A stretch of 64,000 bases of DNA from Actinoplanes flavus (GCF_017592555.1 NZ_JAGFNS010000015.1:124001-188000); one strand, 5' to 3'; shown: positions 40,077-49,101, counted from the first letter of the stretch. Made by a program: numbers and translations. The notes: generated by a model not told the origin, from the letters alone.

Positions 40077-42770
40077 TCACTGACGAATCTCGAACCCGTC
40101 GTAGATGGCCTTCAGGTCGGACTTCGCCTTCTCCCAGTCCTGATCCTCGGTGTACCAGGTCAGCACGTACATCTGGTCCCCGGCCCGGATCACCCGCCGC
40201 ACCACGTGCTGAGCGCCGCCGCTGATCGAGCGGAAGTACTCCTTGTCGGCCGCCTTGTACCCCTTGAACTCGACCCTGGTGGGGCCGGACTCGTCGTACC
40301 CACCGGTGTTGTCCTGATCGTGGTACTGCACCGGGTCCATGCCGGTGTCGACGATGTCGAGACGGATCTGCCGGAGGTCGTCGCCCCACTCGAAGGTGCG
40401 CCCGCCACCGACGGCGCCACCCGCGTTGCTGGCATCGTCCGGGACCGGAAGGGCGTAACCGGAGCCCTTGTAGAGCCGCCAGCCGTCCGGAAGCCCGGCC
40501 GGGGTCGGCGAACTCGACGGCGCCGGGCTCGCGGAGGTGCTCGCCTTGTCCGGCGACTTCCCGCCGCCAGGCTGCTGCGCGGTCGGCGACGCACCGGCCC
40601 CGGCCTGCGAGACCTTCTTGCCGTCGCCGTCCGAGCCGAACGCCTGCACCAGGATGATGCCGACGAGCAGCACGAACGTCATCACGATGCCGAGACCGAC
40701 GGCCGCCTGCCGGCGGGTCAGGGTGGTTCCGAAGATCGTCACCCCACCGGTACGGCGGGCCGCCGGCCGCAACTGCATCGGGGTCCACGCCGGGCGCGAC
40801 GGCCGGGCGAACTCCGGCACCGTCTCCATGCCGCCCACCCGGGTGGCGTCCGTCACCGGGCGCCGCCGCGGCGGGACGCTGACCACCGAGGTGCGGTCGT
40901 CGTCCAGCGCCAGCATGGTGGTCTTCTCCTCGGCCGGCGCGGCCAGCACCGAGGTCATCTCCTCCACCGCGGGGCCGGCCTCGGCGGCCGGCGCCAGCAG
41001 CGTCGTCTTCTCTTCCGGTACGGGTGGGGCCGCGGCCGCCGGTGCGGTGGCCGTCTCGGCCTCGGCGGGCGTGTCCGCCTCCGCGGCCGGCTCCTCGGCC
41101 GGCCCGGCCGGTTCCTCGGCCCGCGCGGCCGGTTTCTCCGCCTCCGTCCCGGCATCGGCGGGCGGCTCGTCGGACCCGGCCTCCACCGGCGCGACCTCTG
41201 CCTCGGCCGGCTCGTCGGCCGTCGCCTCGGACGCGGGCTTCGACTCCGATCCGGTTTCGTCGCCGGTGACCGGCTCGGCGGTCTCGTCGCTCGTCGCCGT
41301 CTCCGGCTCGGAACCGGCGTCGGTGACGGTCGCGGCCTCGGCCGGTGTCTCCTCCGGCCCGGTCGTGGGCGCCTCGGTGCGCGGGGTCACGACCGGGTAG
41401 CCGGCCGTGGCCTGCGCCAGCGAGCGCTCGTGCTCCGGGGCGGCCTGCTTACGCCGGTGGGCGGCCACGTCGGCGGCCGTGAAACCGGTGCGCAGCGCGT
41501 TGGTGGGCGCGGAACCGCTCGCCATCGACGACGGGGTGCCGGCCGGGCCGCTCCGCGGTGCGGTCGGGGGCGCCGGTCGCGGGCCCGAGGAGGAGTCGCG
41601 GACCGGAGGCGTGTCGAGGCGCGTGGGGTCCAGGGGTTTGCCGTCCCGGCCGACCGGCGGAACCTGGCCGCCGACCTGGGCCTTGCCCTGCGCGAAGGGC
41701 GCCGGACGACCGTCCGCGGCCGGCTGCTGCGGCTGGCCCGCCGGACGATGCGGCTGGCGGCCGTCGGCGGCCGGCGGCTGGGCGACCGGCGGACGCGGAT
41801 TGGGCACCACCGGCGCCGAACCGGTGGCGGTGCCCCACCCGGAACCGGGCAGCACCGGCGGACCACCGGGACCGCTCGGCAGCGACGGCCGCTCCCGGCC
41901 CACACCGGGCCGGCGCATGGTCGGGCTCATCGGGAACGAGATCTTCGCCCGGCGGCCGGCCGCGCGGTTCAGCAGGCGCTCGGCCTCCTCCGCGTTGATG
42001 CGGTGCGCGGGATCCTTGCGCAGAAGCCCGTTGAGCACCGGCTTCAGCGGACCGGCGTTACGCGAGACCGGAACGTTCTCGGTGGCCAGGGCGGCCAGGG
42101 TGGCGATCGCCGACGGGCGGGCGAACGGCGACTGCCCCTCCACCGCGGCGAACAGCGTGGCGCCGAGCGACCACAGGTCGGCCGCCGGGCCGGCCGTGCC
42201 GTCCCGGGCGCGCTCCGGAGCGATGTACGCCGGGGAGCCCAGCACCAGGCCGGTCCGGGTCACGTTGGGGTCGCCCGGCACGGTGGCCAGGCCGAAGTCG
42301 GTGAGCACCACGCGGCCGTCGGCGCCGAGCAGGACGTTGCCCGGTTTGACGTCCCGGTGCACCACCCCGTTGCGGTGGGCGGCACGCAGCGCGTTGAGCA
42401 CGCCGAGGCCGATCTCCGCGGTGCGCAACGGGTTGAACGGCCCGTCGGCGGCCAGGGTGTCCTGGAGCGATCGGGACGGAACGTACTCCATCACGATCCA
42501 GGGATCGGCATCCGTGCTGAGCACGTCGAAGACGCGCACCACGTTGATGTTGTTGAGCCGGGCGATGGCGCGCGCCTCGCGAAGGGAGCGCTCGCGCATC
42601 TCCTGCCGCTCGGCCGGGGTCAGCCCCGGCGGCGGCACGAGCTCCTTGATCGCCACTTCTCGGTGCAGGACGACATCGGCCGCCCGCCAGACACGTCCCA
42701 TCCCGCCCTGACCGAGCGGCGCGACGAGCCGGTACCGATCAGCGACAACGAGTGGGGGAGAAGAAGACAT
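40077..42770 (-). CDS. Membrane Ser/Thr protein kinase, PknB-like, with extracytoplasmic domain
   Basis: 897 residues. The kinase domain (about 12-275) is complete: GQGGMGRVW loop, AIKE lysine, VVHRDVKPGNVLL catalytic loop, LTDFGLAT and SPAYIAPERA. A long disordered segment (about 280-690) is proline-rich, then strongly acidic (Ala/Glu/Pro repeats such as EEPAGPAEEPAAEAD). A single membrane helix (AAVGLGIVMTFVLLVGIILVQAF) leads to a folded C-terminal domain (YALPVPDDASN ... YDGFEIRQ) without PASTA repeats. TATTTT lies 7 nt before ATG 42770. It probably senses an external signal. The gene diverges from accE and is adjacent to a type VII-like group. Confidence 0.93.
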   Translation of the reverse strand: MSSSPPLVVADRYRLVAPLGQGGMGRVWRAADVVLHREVAIKELVPPPGLTPAERQEMRERSLREARAIARLNNINVVRVFDVLSTDADPWIVMEYVPSRSLQDTLAADGPFNPLRTAEIGLGVLNALRAAHRNGVVHRDVKPGNVLLGADGRVVLTDFGLATVPGDPNVTRTGLVLGSPAYIAPERARDGTAGPAADLWSLGATLFAAVEGQSPFARPSAIATLAALATENVPVSRNAGPLKPVLNGLLRKDPAHRINAEEAERLLNRAAGRRAKISFPMSPTMRRPGVGRERPSLPSGPGGPPVLPGSGWGTATGSAPVVPNPRPPVAQPPAADGRQPHRPAGQPQQPAADGRPAPFAQGKAQVGGQVPPVGRDGKPLDPTRLDTPPVRDSSSGPRPAPPTAPRSGPAGTPSSMASGSAPTNALRTGFTAADVAAHRRKQAAPEHERSLAQATAGYPVVTPRTEAPTTGPEETPAEAATVTDAGSEPETATSDETAEPVTGDETGSESKPASEATADEPAEAEVAPVEAGSDEPPADAGTEAEKPAARAEEPAGPAEEPAAEADTPAEAETATAPAAAAPPVPEEKTTLLAPAAEAGPAVEEMTSVLAAPAEEKTTMLALDDDRTSVVSVPPRRRPVTDATRVGGMETVPEFARPSRPAWTPMQLRPAARRTGGVTIFGTTLTRRQAAVGLGIVMTFVLLVGIILVQAFGSDGDGKKVSQAGAGASPTAQQPGGGKSPDKASTSASPAPSSSPTPAGLPDGWRLYKGSGYALPVPDDASNAGGAVGGGRTFEWGDDLRQIRLDIVDTGMDPVQYHDQDNTGGYDESGPTRVEFKGYKAADKEYFRSISGGAQHVVRRVIRAGDQMYVLTWYTEDQDWEKAKSDLKAIYDGFEIRQ

Positions 42771-42871
42771 CACGCAGAAAATACCTGGTTCTGTCGAGCG
42801 GCCGCGAATTGATCAGCCGAGTGTGGGACGCGTGTCACCGGATCTCCGGCCACCCGTCGTACGCTCGGCTG

Positions 42872-43069
42872 ATGAACGAGGAACCGCTGGTCAGCGTCGT
42901 AAGAGGAAGCCTAGACGATCATGAGGTGGCGGCGCTGGTCGCCATCCTGACATCTCGATCTACTTCGGTCAATTCTCGTACTACCCCCCAAGCCGTCTCA
43001 GACTGGATCCGATCAGCACACCCCGCCGGACGGCCCCGGAACTGGCGCACCTCGGCACTGCCCCGCTGA
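42872..43069 (+). CDS. accE: Acyl-CoA carboxylase epsilon subunit
   Basis: 65 residues. It starts NEEPLVSVVRGSLDDHEVAALVAIL and ends RPRNWRTSALPR, the two conserved ends of actinobacterial AccE/PccE proteins, which stabilise the alpha-beta complex of acyl-CoA carboxylases. TACGCT (42860-42865) is 6 nt before ATG 42872, so the message is probably leaderless. In mycobacteria accE directly follows accD5; here nearly 4 kb with M50 peptidase and kinase genes separates them, and 3.5 kb of type VII-like genes lies before maf. It is short and easily missed. Confidence 0.82.
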   Translation: MNEEPLVSVVRGSLDDHEVAALVAILTSRSTSVNSRTTPQAVSDWIRSAHPAGRPRNWRTSALPR

Positions 43070-43154
43070 CCGTCGTCCACAGGGGGCGGAAGCCCGGCTC
43101 GTGATTCGCTAACCTCTCTGAGTCACGAGCTGCCGATCGACGGGAGGACGCGCG

Positions 43155-43571
43155 TTGTCCGAAGCCAGGGATTCCGCGGGGTGGTTGGGCAATGTCGACT
43201 ACACCGACTTCGGCGCCATCGAGGCGGACCTCAACGCCATGGAGCAGTTCGCGGCGAAGCTGAAACAGGACATCGAGCAGAACTACGTCCCATACGCGGA
43301 CGCGGTGAGCAACACGATGATCAAACGGCTGCCCGACACGGATTTCTACGAACTGCACCTGTTCCTGTACCGGCACGACCAGGTGCAGATCGCCACCCAG
43401 ATGAACGTCGCCGGCTACACCGACGGGACGTACAAGTTCGCCAGCGCCGCGAACGGCATCAGCGAACAGTACCGGGGCTCCGACGCGTTCTCCCGGGCCA
43501 AGGTCGCCGACGTCGAAGCCCAGTTCAAAGACACCGGGGAGACCTCGGAACCGTTCACCGGAGGCGCGTGA
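43155..43571 (+). CDS. Small helical protein, putative type VII-associated, unknown
   Basis: 138 residues from TTG 43155, supported by GGGAGG with 7-nt spacing. The N-terminal half (LGNVDYTDFGAIEADLNAMEQFAAKLKQDIEQNYVPYADAVSNTM) is an amphipathic helix-turn-helix like a WXG100-type protein, though no WxG tripeptide is present; the second half contains TDFYELHLFLYRHDQVQIATQMNV. No signal peptide. Its stop overlaps the next gene's ATG (TGATG), which encodes a WxG protein, and a mycosin gene follows, so export through a type VII-like route is plausible. Homology not recognised. Confidence 0.6.
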   Translation: MSEARDSAGWLGNVDYTDFGAIEADLNAMEQFAAKLKQDIEQNYVPYADAVSNTMIKRLPDTDFYELHLFLYRHDQVQIATQMNVAGYTDGTYKFASAANGISEQYRGSDAFSRAKVADVEAQFKDTGETSEPFTGGA

Positions 43572-44872
43572 TGGCAATCGAACCCGGCGGCGGCGTCAGC
43601 GGCACCAGCTGGAACGGCATGAGCGTCGACGCCATGTGGGAGCTCATCCGCGACCACGACAGCGCCCCACACCGGGAGATGGGCGACGCCTGGTTCAAGT
43701 CGGCCCAGCTTCTGGAAAACCACGTGAGCCAGGTCCGGTCGTACCGCGACAGGTTGGCCGAGGCCTGGCCCCCGGAGAAGAGCCGGGCGGCGTACGCGTA
43801 CATCGAACGCCTCGAGCAGCTGATCATCAGCCTGGAGGAGACACGGCTCGCCTCCAACACCAACTGGCGTGTCCTGACCACCACCATCGAGGCGGTCGAA
43901 CAGGCCAAGGAGAAGGTCGCCGGCATCCAGAAGGAGTATGCGGACAACCGCGACAAACTCCAGAAGTTCGAACAGGCCAAGAACGAGACGGCCCTCGCCA
44001 CCATGGACCCGCTGCCGACGACGCCCCCGGTGCCGTACAGCCGCCAGGACGACCTGACCACCCAGGCCCGGCTCACGATGCAGTCCCTCTCAGCCGAGTT
44101 GGCCGCCGCCCAGTCCAACTTCATAGCCCCCAAGCCGTATTCGCCCAGAAGCGGATGGGACAACAACTTCGACTCGTTTGACTCGGGCGGCGGGGCAAGC
44201 ATCCCGACTGGGATAACACCGGCCTTCTCACCCCGATCGCTTACTCCGACAAAAGCATCGAATCCCCCCATATCCGGCGCCAAGAAGGCACCTGAGAACC
44301 CGAGCAACGAGAACACCAAGCAGCCGCAAACACCGAAGCCGTCCGCACCTGGCCCAATCCTCGGCGAAGCGAAGCCGCAGCCTCCTTCACCTACGACGGG
44401 ATTGCCGACAACTCCAACGACGGTTTCGCCCACCACCAATTCACCTGGCCCATACACGATCTCCCCGGGTATCCCTTCAACCTCTACTACGCCCCCACGC
44501 CTTCCGGTCACGACAAGCCCTCCGGTTGGGACATTCCCACCCGGTGGCACTCGCGGCACCATTGCGCCCAATAGTGGGATACTCGGCGGGCCGTCTTCTG
44601 GGGTGATTGGCGGCTCTCCATCTGGCCGCGGCGGCCAAATGGGAGGCTCCACACGCAGCACCCCCAAAGTAAATCCTGTGGGCGGCATGATCGGACAAGG
44701 CACAGGCTCAGCCGCGCACCCGGGGCGGCGCTCGTCTACCCGACAGAATGAGGAAGCTTCTCATCGCTGGGACCCGGATAATCCCTGGGAGACAGCAGAG
44801 GGCACCGACCCCGTATTGCTGCCTGCACAGGAGCAACGGATCGACCCCGGACCCTCAATTGGCGGCCGATAG
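43571..44872 (+). CDS. WxG-type helical protein with long proline/threonine-rich tail
   Basis: 433 residues. The first about 190 residues are helical and hydrophilic, with W14-N15-G16 (SWNGMS), AWFKSAQLLENHVSQVRSY and AWPPEKSRAAYAYIERLE, reminiscent of PPE/WXG100 substrates. From about residue 210 to 420 the chain is Pro/Ser/Thr/Gly-rich (PPSPTTGLPTTPTTVSPTT), ending with DPDNPWETAEGTDPVLLP. The base composition is less GC-biased in the tail than in neighbouring genes. Coupled to the gene before by TGATG and immediately followed by the mycosin start (stop TAG, then GTG). Probably a secreted type VII substrate; no ESX ATPase is present nearby. Confidence 0.65.
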   Translation: MAIEPGGGVSGTSWNGMSVDAMWELIRDHDSAPHREMGDAWFKSAQLLENHVSQVRSYRDRLAEAWPPEKSRAAYAYIERLEQLIISLEETRLASNTNWRVLTTTIEAVEQAKEKVAGIQKEYADNRDKLQKFEQAKNETALATMDPLPTTPPVPYSRQDDLTTQARLTMQSLSAELAAAQSNFIAPKPYSPRSGWDNNFDSFDSGGGASIPTGITPAFSPRSLTPTKASNPPISGAKKAPENPSNENTKQPQTPKPSAPGPILGEAKPQPPSPTTGLPTTPTTVSPTTNSPGPYTISPGIPSTSTTPPRLPVTTSPPVGTFPPGGTRGTIAPNSGILGGPSSGVIGGSPSGRGGQMGGSTRSTPKVNPVGGMIGQGTGSAAHPGRRSSTRQNEEASHRWDPDNPWETAEGTDPVLLPAQEQRIDPGPSIGGR

Positions 44873-46009
44873 GTGAAAAACAGCAAGAAGGCAACGGCAC
44901 TTGCCTGCACTATCACTGCCGCCATCTTCAGCAATTTCTCCGCCACACCCGCTCATGCCGACGGGATTCGAAATAGCCAGTGGCACGTTGCCTACCTTAA
45001 CCTAGCTCAGGCGCATAAGATAACCAAAGGAAAGGGCGTCGCTGTTGCGATTATTGACAGCGGCGTTTTTCCTCACCGAGACCTAGCAAAGAACCTAAAG
45101 AAGGGTCACGATACCGTCTCTGGTGGCGATGGCACCGGGCACGTGGACAAGGACGGCCACGGCACACATATGGCCGGCGTAATAGGGGGCCATGGGCACA
45201 ACGATAACGACGGTGTCATTGGCATCGCTCCCGATGTCCAGCTTATCCCAGTTAAAAGTATCGGCGTCGTCGACAATGGGCTCGGTCTCGAAGCGGGGAT
45301 AAAATGGGCGGCCGGCGAGGGTGCAGATGTAATAAACGTCTCGACTGGCGGCCCACAATCAAGAGGAATCAATGAGGCAGTTGCTGCAGCGATAGCGGCT
45401 GACTCGGTCGTCGTCGCGGCGACGGGGAACAAGTCTGAGACCTTAAAACTTGGTTTTCCTGCGGCAATTCCGGATGTGCTCGCCGTCGCCGCCACAGACA
45501 GAAACGGCAATTTGGCGGAATTCTCGGTAACTGGCCCCGAGGTTGACATTTGCGCCCCTGGCGTGGAGATCACTACGACCGACCTGAACAACAGGTACGG
45601 CAAAGGAAGCGGGACGTCGGAGGCTACGGCGATTGTTTCGGGGGCGGCTGCTCTGGTGCGGGCCAAGTTTCCCGATCTATCGGCTGCTGAGGTCATCCAC
45701 CGGCTTACCGCCACGGCTGATGACAACGGGCCGCCCGGACGGGATGACCAGTGCGGCTACGGTGTCCTCAATGTCGTCAAGGCGTTGACCGCCGACGTTC
45801 CGCCACTCGAAGGTGGCACGGCCGCGACCGCGTCGGCTCAGCCTTCGGCGGCTGCGCCGTCGGTGGCGAGTTCCTCGGCCGCGACGGACCCGGAGACCGA
45901 AGCGGACGAATCCAACCTTCCGGTCATCGCCAGTGTCGCTGGTGGGATCGCCGTCCTCGGGGTGCTTCTCGCGTTCCTGGTCCGCCGGCGACGGAAGCCG
46001 ACCGCATAG
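44873..46009 (+). CDS. mycP: Type VII secretion-associated serine protease (mycosin)
   Basis: 378 residues. Signal peptide 1-29 (ends ATPAHA), subtilisin domain with D62 (IIDSG), H96 (DGHGTHMAG), N186 (ATGNKS) and S249 (GSGTSEATAIVSG), then a Pro/Ala/Ser linker and a C-terminal membrane helix (VIASVAGGIAVLGVLLAFLV) with RRRRK stop. Mycosins process ESX substrates at the membrane. Its first two thirds are visibly poorer in GC than the rest of the window and contain a TTA leucine codon (45443-45445), rare in such genomes, which suggests acquisition from elsewhere and possible control by the TTA tRNA. The gene begins one base after the previous stop. Confidence 0.9.
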   Translation: MKNSKKATALACTITAAIFSNFSATPAHADGIRNSQWHVAYLNLAQAHKITKGKGVAVAIIDSGVFPHRDLAKNLKKGHDTVSGGDGTGHVDKDGHGTHMAGVIGGHGHNDNDGVIGIAPDVQLIPVKSIGVVDNGLGLEAGIKWAAGEGADVINVSTGGPQSRGINEAVAAAIAADSVVVAATGNKSETLKLGFPAAIPDVLAVAATDRNGNLAEFSVTGPEVDICAPGVEITTTDLNNRYGKGSGTSEATAIVSGAAALVRAKFPDLSAAEVIHRLTATADDNGPPGRDDQCGYGVLNVVKALTADVPPLEGGTAATASAQPSAAAPSVASSSAATDPETEADESNLPVIASVAGGIAVLGVLLAFLVRRRRKPTA

Positions 46010-46063
46010 CCGGAGAACTCCAGGGCAGCCAGGGATCTGTCCAGGCCTGCCGATCTTGCTCAG

Positions 46064-46297
46064 CTGGCCGTGAGTGCTGTCTCAGCACCGTTGAAACAGC
46101 ACTCATGGCCAGCTGAGCAGTTCCGGCTGGCGGTCAGCGCTGTATCGAACCCTGAAAGCACTCACGGCCAGCTGAGCAGTTCCGACTGGCGGTCAGCGCC
46201 GCCTCGAACACCCTGAAACAACACTCACGGCCAGCTGATCAGCACCGGCTGGCCGTCAGCGCTGCCTCGAACACCCTGAAACAGCACTCACGGCCAG
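46064..46297. repeat. Tandem array of four palindromic units after mycP
   Basis: Units start at 46064, 46127, 46186 and 46249 (59-63 bp apart). Each begins CTGGCSGTSAG and ends CACTCACGGCCAG with GAAC-CCTGAAA in the loop. Unit 1 forms a 17-bp stem (46064-46080 with 46096-46112, one G-U); unit 4 is similar; 2 and 3 have more mismatches. Not CRISPR-like: no unique spacers. Confidence 0.8.
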
Positions 46298-46563
46298 CCG
46301 GACAGGATCGGCCGTAACGTGGGGACACCGGAATCGGACACGCGCGCCGGTGCGCACGGTTGGGCGCATGGGCGGGGGCACACGAACGACCCCGGGTAGG
46401 CGGGACCGCGCTCCGCCCTTCGATGATCCGGGAGACGGCCCACCCTGACCGCCGGGGTGCGGCTGGGGACGGGCGCTGAGCTGCACGGTTTGTCGGAGAT
46501 CACCGCTGAAACGCCGTGCTCGAGCACCCTTCTGCACGCCTGCGGCTTGTAGGCTCGTCTCCC
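46298..46563. other. Gene-free stretch between palindrome array and maf
   Basis: Apart from the -10 of maf (TAGGCT, 46550-46555) nothing was recognised. Open frames here lack coding-type codon bias and any start signal. The composition is mixed, with GC-rich runs, and could be remnant sequence of the inserted block. Confidence 0.4.
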
Positions 46564-47196
46564 GTGCAGAGCGTGCAAAGCGTGCAGACCGACATCGTGT
46601 ACCGCCTGGTTCTCGCCTCGGCCAGTCCCGCGCGGCGGGCGCTGCTGACCGGCGCCGGGATCGACGCCGAGGTGATCGTCAGCGGCGTGGACGAGAGTGT
46701 CGTCGAGGCCGATGACGCCTATGGGACGAGCCTCGCCCTGGCGCGGATGAAGGCGCGGACGGTCGCGGCCACGCTGCCCGCCGATCCGGGGGCGCTGGTG
46801 CTCGGGTGTGATTCGGTGCTGGCTTTCGACGGCGCGGTGTTCGGCAAGCCGGCCGACGCCGAGGAGGCGGCCGAACGCTGGATGGCGATGCGCGGCCGGT
46901 CGGGGGTGCTGCACACGGGGCATCACCTGACCGGGCTGGTGAGTGGTCTGCAGGCGGAGGCGGTCGGCATGACGACGGTGCATTTCGCCGATGTGAGTGA
47001 CGCCGAGATCGAGGCCTATGTCGCGTCGGGTGAGCCGTTGCACGTGGCGGGCGCGTTCACATTGGACGGCCGGGGCGGGGCTTTCGTGGAGCGGATCGAG
47101 GGTGACCCGGGCAACGTGATCGGCCTGTCGTTGCCGCTGCTGCGCCGCCTGCTCGCCGAGATGGGTGTTCCGATCACCTCGCTCTGGCGGCGCTGA
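46564..47196 (+). CDS. maf: Maf-family nucleoside triphosphate pyrophosphatase
   Basis: 210 residues. The signature ASASPARRALLTGAG (near residue 18) with the SAS-x-R loop, then GVDESVVEADD, VLGCDSVLAFDGAVFGKPADAEEA, GRSGVLHTGHHLT and the C-terminal EGDPGNVIGLSLPLLRRLL are all present. Maf enzymes hydrolyse modified or canonical pyrimidine NTPs. TAGGCT is 8 nt before GTG 46564. The first codons are three near-identical nonamers each starting GTG (46564, 46573, 46582), so the true start is ambiguous by a few codons. Its position next to accA matches the usual actinobacterial order. Confidence 0.93.
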   Translation: MQSVQSVQTDIVYRLVLASASPARRALLTGAGIDAEVIVSGVDESVVEADDAYGTSLALARMKARTVAATLPADPGALVLGCDSVLAFDGAVFGKPADAEEAAERWMAMRGRSGVLHTGHHLTGLVSGLQAEAVGMTTVHFADVSDAEIEAYVASGEPLHVAGAFTLDGRGGAFVERIEGDPGNVIGLSLPLLRRLLAEMGVPITSLWRR

Positions 47197-47355
47197 GCCG
47201 CGCCCGGCGGCCGAACCGGACGACGCGGCCCGACGCCCATCCAGCGAGACGAATCGGGACTAACTTAGCGGCGGATTTCCACAGCCCGGGAACGTTGCAG
47301 AACAGTGAAGATCGATCCCGGCGGAACCACCTGAGGAACCGTTAGGCTCTACCCC

Positions 47356-49101
47356 GTGCGGAAGATATTGATCGCCAATCGCGGCGAGATCGCCCTCCGG
47401 GTAATCCGGGCCTGCAAGGACGCCGGCCTCACTAGCGTCGCCATCTACGCCGACAGCGACCGGGACGCGCCACACGCGCGGGCGGCCGACGAGGCGTTCG
47501 CGCTGGACGGTGAGACGGCCGCGGACACCTATCTCCGCATCGACAAGGTCCTGGACATCGCGGCCCGCAGCGGGGCCGAAGCGATTCACCCGGGCTACGG
47601 CTTCCTGTCCGAGAACGCCGAGTTCGCTCAGGCCGTACTGGATGCGGGTTTGATCTGGATCGGTCCTTCGCCGCAGTCGATCCGTGACCTGGGTGACAAG
47701 GTGACGGCGCGGCACATCGCGCAGCGTGCGGGCGCGCCGCTGGTGCCGGGCACCCCCGAGCCGGTCGCGGACGCGGCCGAGATCGTCGCGTTCGCGCAGG
47801 AGCACGGCCTGCCGGTGGCGATCAAGGCGGCTTTCGGTGGCGGTGGCCGGGGGCTGAAGGTGGCTCGCACGATCGCGGAGATTCCGGCGCTGTTCGAGAG
47901 CGCGACGCGGGAGGCGGTGGCCGCTTTCGGTCGTGGCGAGTGTTTCGTGGAGCGCTACCTGGACCGTCCGCGCCATGTGGAGGCGCAGGTTCTGGCCGAC
48001 ATGCACGGCAACGTGGTGGTGGTCGGCACTCGTGACTGCTCGTTGCAGCGCCGCCACCAGAAGCTGGTGGAGGAGGCGCCGGCGCCGTTCCTGAGCGACG
48101 ACCAGCGGAGCAAGATCCACGACAGCGCGAAGGCGATCTGCCGGGAGGCCGGCTACCACGGCGCCGGCACGGTGGAGTATCTGGTGGGCCAGGACGGGAC
48201 GATCTCGTTCCTGGAGGTGAACACGCGGTTGCAGGTGGAGCACCCGGTCAGCGAGGAGACCACCGGCATCGACCTGGTGCGGGAGCAGTTCCGGATCGCG
48301 GCGGGCGAGCCGCTGCCGTTCACCGAGGACCCGGCGCCGCGCGGCCATGCGATCGAGTTCCGGATCAACGGGGAGGACGCGGGTCGCAACTTCCTGCCGG
48401 CGCCGGGCACGGTGACCGCGCTGACCTGGCCATCCGGGCCGGGTGTGCGGGTCGATTCGGGGGTCGAGCAGGGCGGTGTGATCGGCGGCAACTTCGACTC
48501 GATGCTCGCGAAGATCATCGTGACGGGCGCGAGCCGGGCCGAGGCGCTGGAGCGGGCCCGCCGGGTGCTGGACGAGACGGTGATCGAGGGCATCGCCACG
48601 GTGCTGCCGTTCCATCGCGCGGTGGTGCGGGACGAGGCGTTCACCGGCGAGCCGTTCACGGTGCACACCCGCTGGATCGAGACCGAGTGGGTGAACGAGG
48701 TGCAGCCGTTCGCCGCGCCCGCCGCGCCGGGCGAGGAGGCGGGCGAGCGCGAGACCGTCGTGGTCGAGGTGGGCGGCCGGCGCATCGAGGTGCGACTTCC
48801 CAAGACCCTCTTCTCCGGTACGGGGCCCGCGGCCCCCAAACGCGGTGCGTCCCGTCCTCGCGGCGGCGGCGCGCAGACCCGGGTCAGCGGCGGCGGCCTG
48901 ACCGCGCCGATGCAGGGCACCATCGTGAAGGTCGCCGTGCAGAACGGTGACGAGGTGGCCGAGGGCGACACCATCGTGGTGATCGAGGCCATGAAGATGG
49001 AGCAGCCGTTGCAGGCGCACAAGGCCGGCACGGTGGCGGGCCTGTCCGTCGAGCCGGGCGCCACGGTGACCGCCGGCACGGTGATCTGCACGATCGACTA
49101 G
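47356..49101 (+). CDS. accA: Acyl-CoA carboxylase alpha subunit (biotin carboxylase + BCCP)
   Basis: 581 residues. Biotin carboxylase signatures: KILIANRGEIALRVIRAC, HPGYGFLSENAEFA, AAFGGGGRGLKV, EVNTRLQVEHPVSEETTGIDLV and EFRINGEDA. After a linker the biotinyl domain follows with EAMKMEQ near residue 545, the lysine that BirA modifies. This is the AccA3 type shared by several carboxylase complexes; the AccD, AccE and BirA proteins encoded here are its likely partners. TAGGCT (47343-47348) is 7 nt before GTG 47356, so probably leaderless. Two tandem hairpins lie beyond the stop. Confidence 0.96.
   Translation: MRKILIANRGEIALRVIRACKDAGLTSVAIYADSDRDAPHARAADEAFALDGETAADTYLRIDKVLDIAARSGAEAIHPGYGFLSENAEFAQAVLDAGLIWIGPSPQSIRDLGDKVTARHIAQRAGAPLVPGTPEPVADAAEIVAFAQEHGLPVAIKAAFGGGGRGLKVARTIAEIPALFESATREAVAAFGRGECFVERYLDRPRHVEAQVLADMHGNVVVVGTRDCSLQRRHQKLVEEAPAPFLSDDQRSKIHDSAKAICREAGYHGAGTVEYLVGQDGTISFLEVNTRLQVEHPVSEETTGIDLVREQFRIAAGEPLPFTEDPAPRGHAIEFRINGEDAGRNFLPAPGTVTALTWPSGPGVRVDSGVEQGGVIGGNFDSMLAKIIVTGASRAEALERARRVLDETVIEGIATVLPFHRAVVRDEAFTGEPFTVHTRWIETEWVNEVQPFAAPAAPGEEAGERETVVVEVGGRRIEVRLPKTLFSGTGPAAPKRGASRPRGGGAQTRVSGGGLTAPMQGTIVKVAVQNGDEVAEGDTIVVIEAMKMEQPLQAHKAGTVAGLSVEPGATVTAGTVICTID

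Noticed and set aside
40206..42812. 868-codon plus-strand frame opposite the large kinase
   Set aside because: Composition of Arg/Gly/Ala/His only, and the opposite strand encodes a complete kinase with all catalytic motifs.
46064..46297. CRISPR array
   Set aside because: Units follow without unique spacers, each unit is itself a palindrome of about 60 bp, and no cas genes are present.
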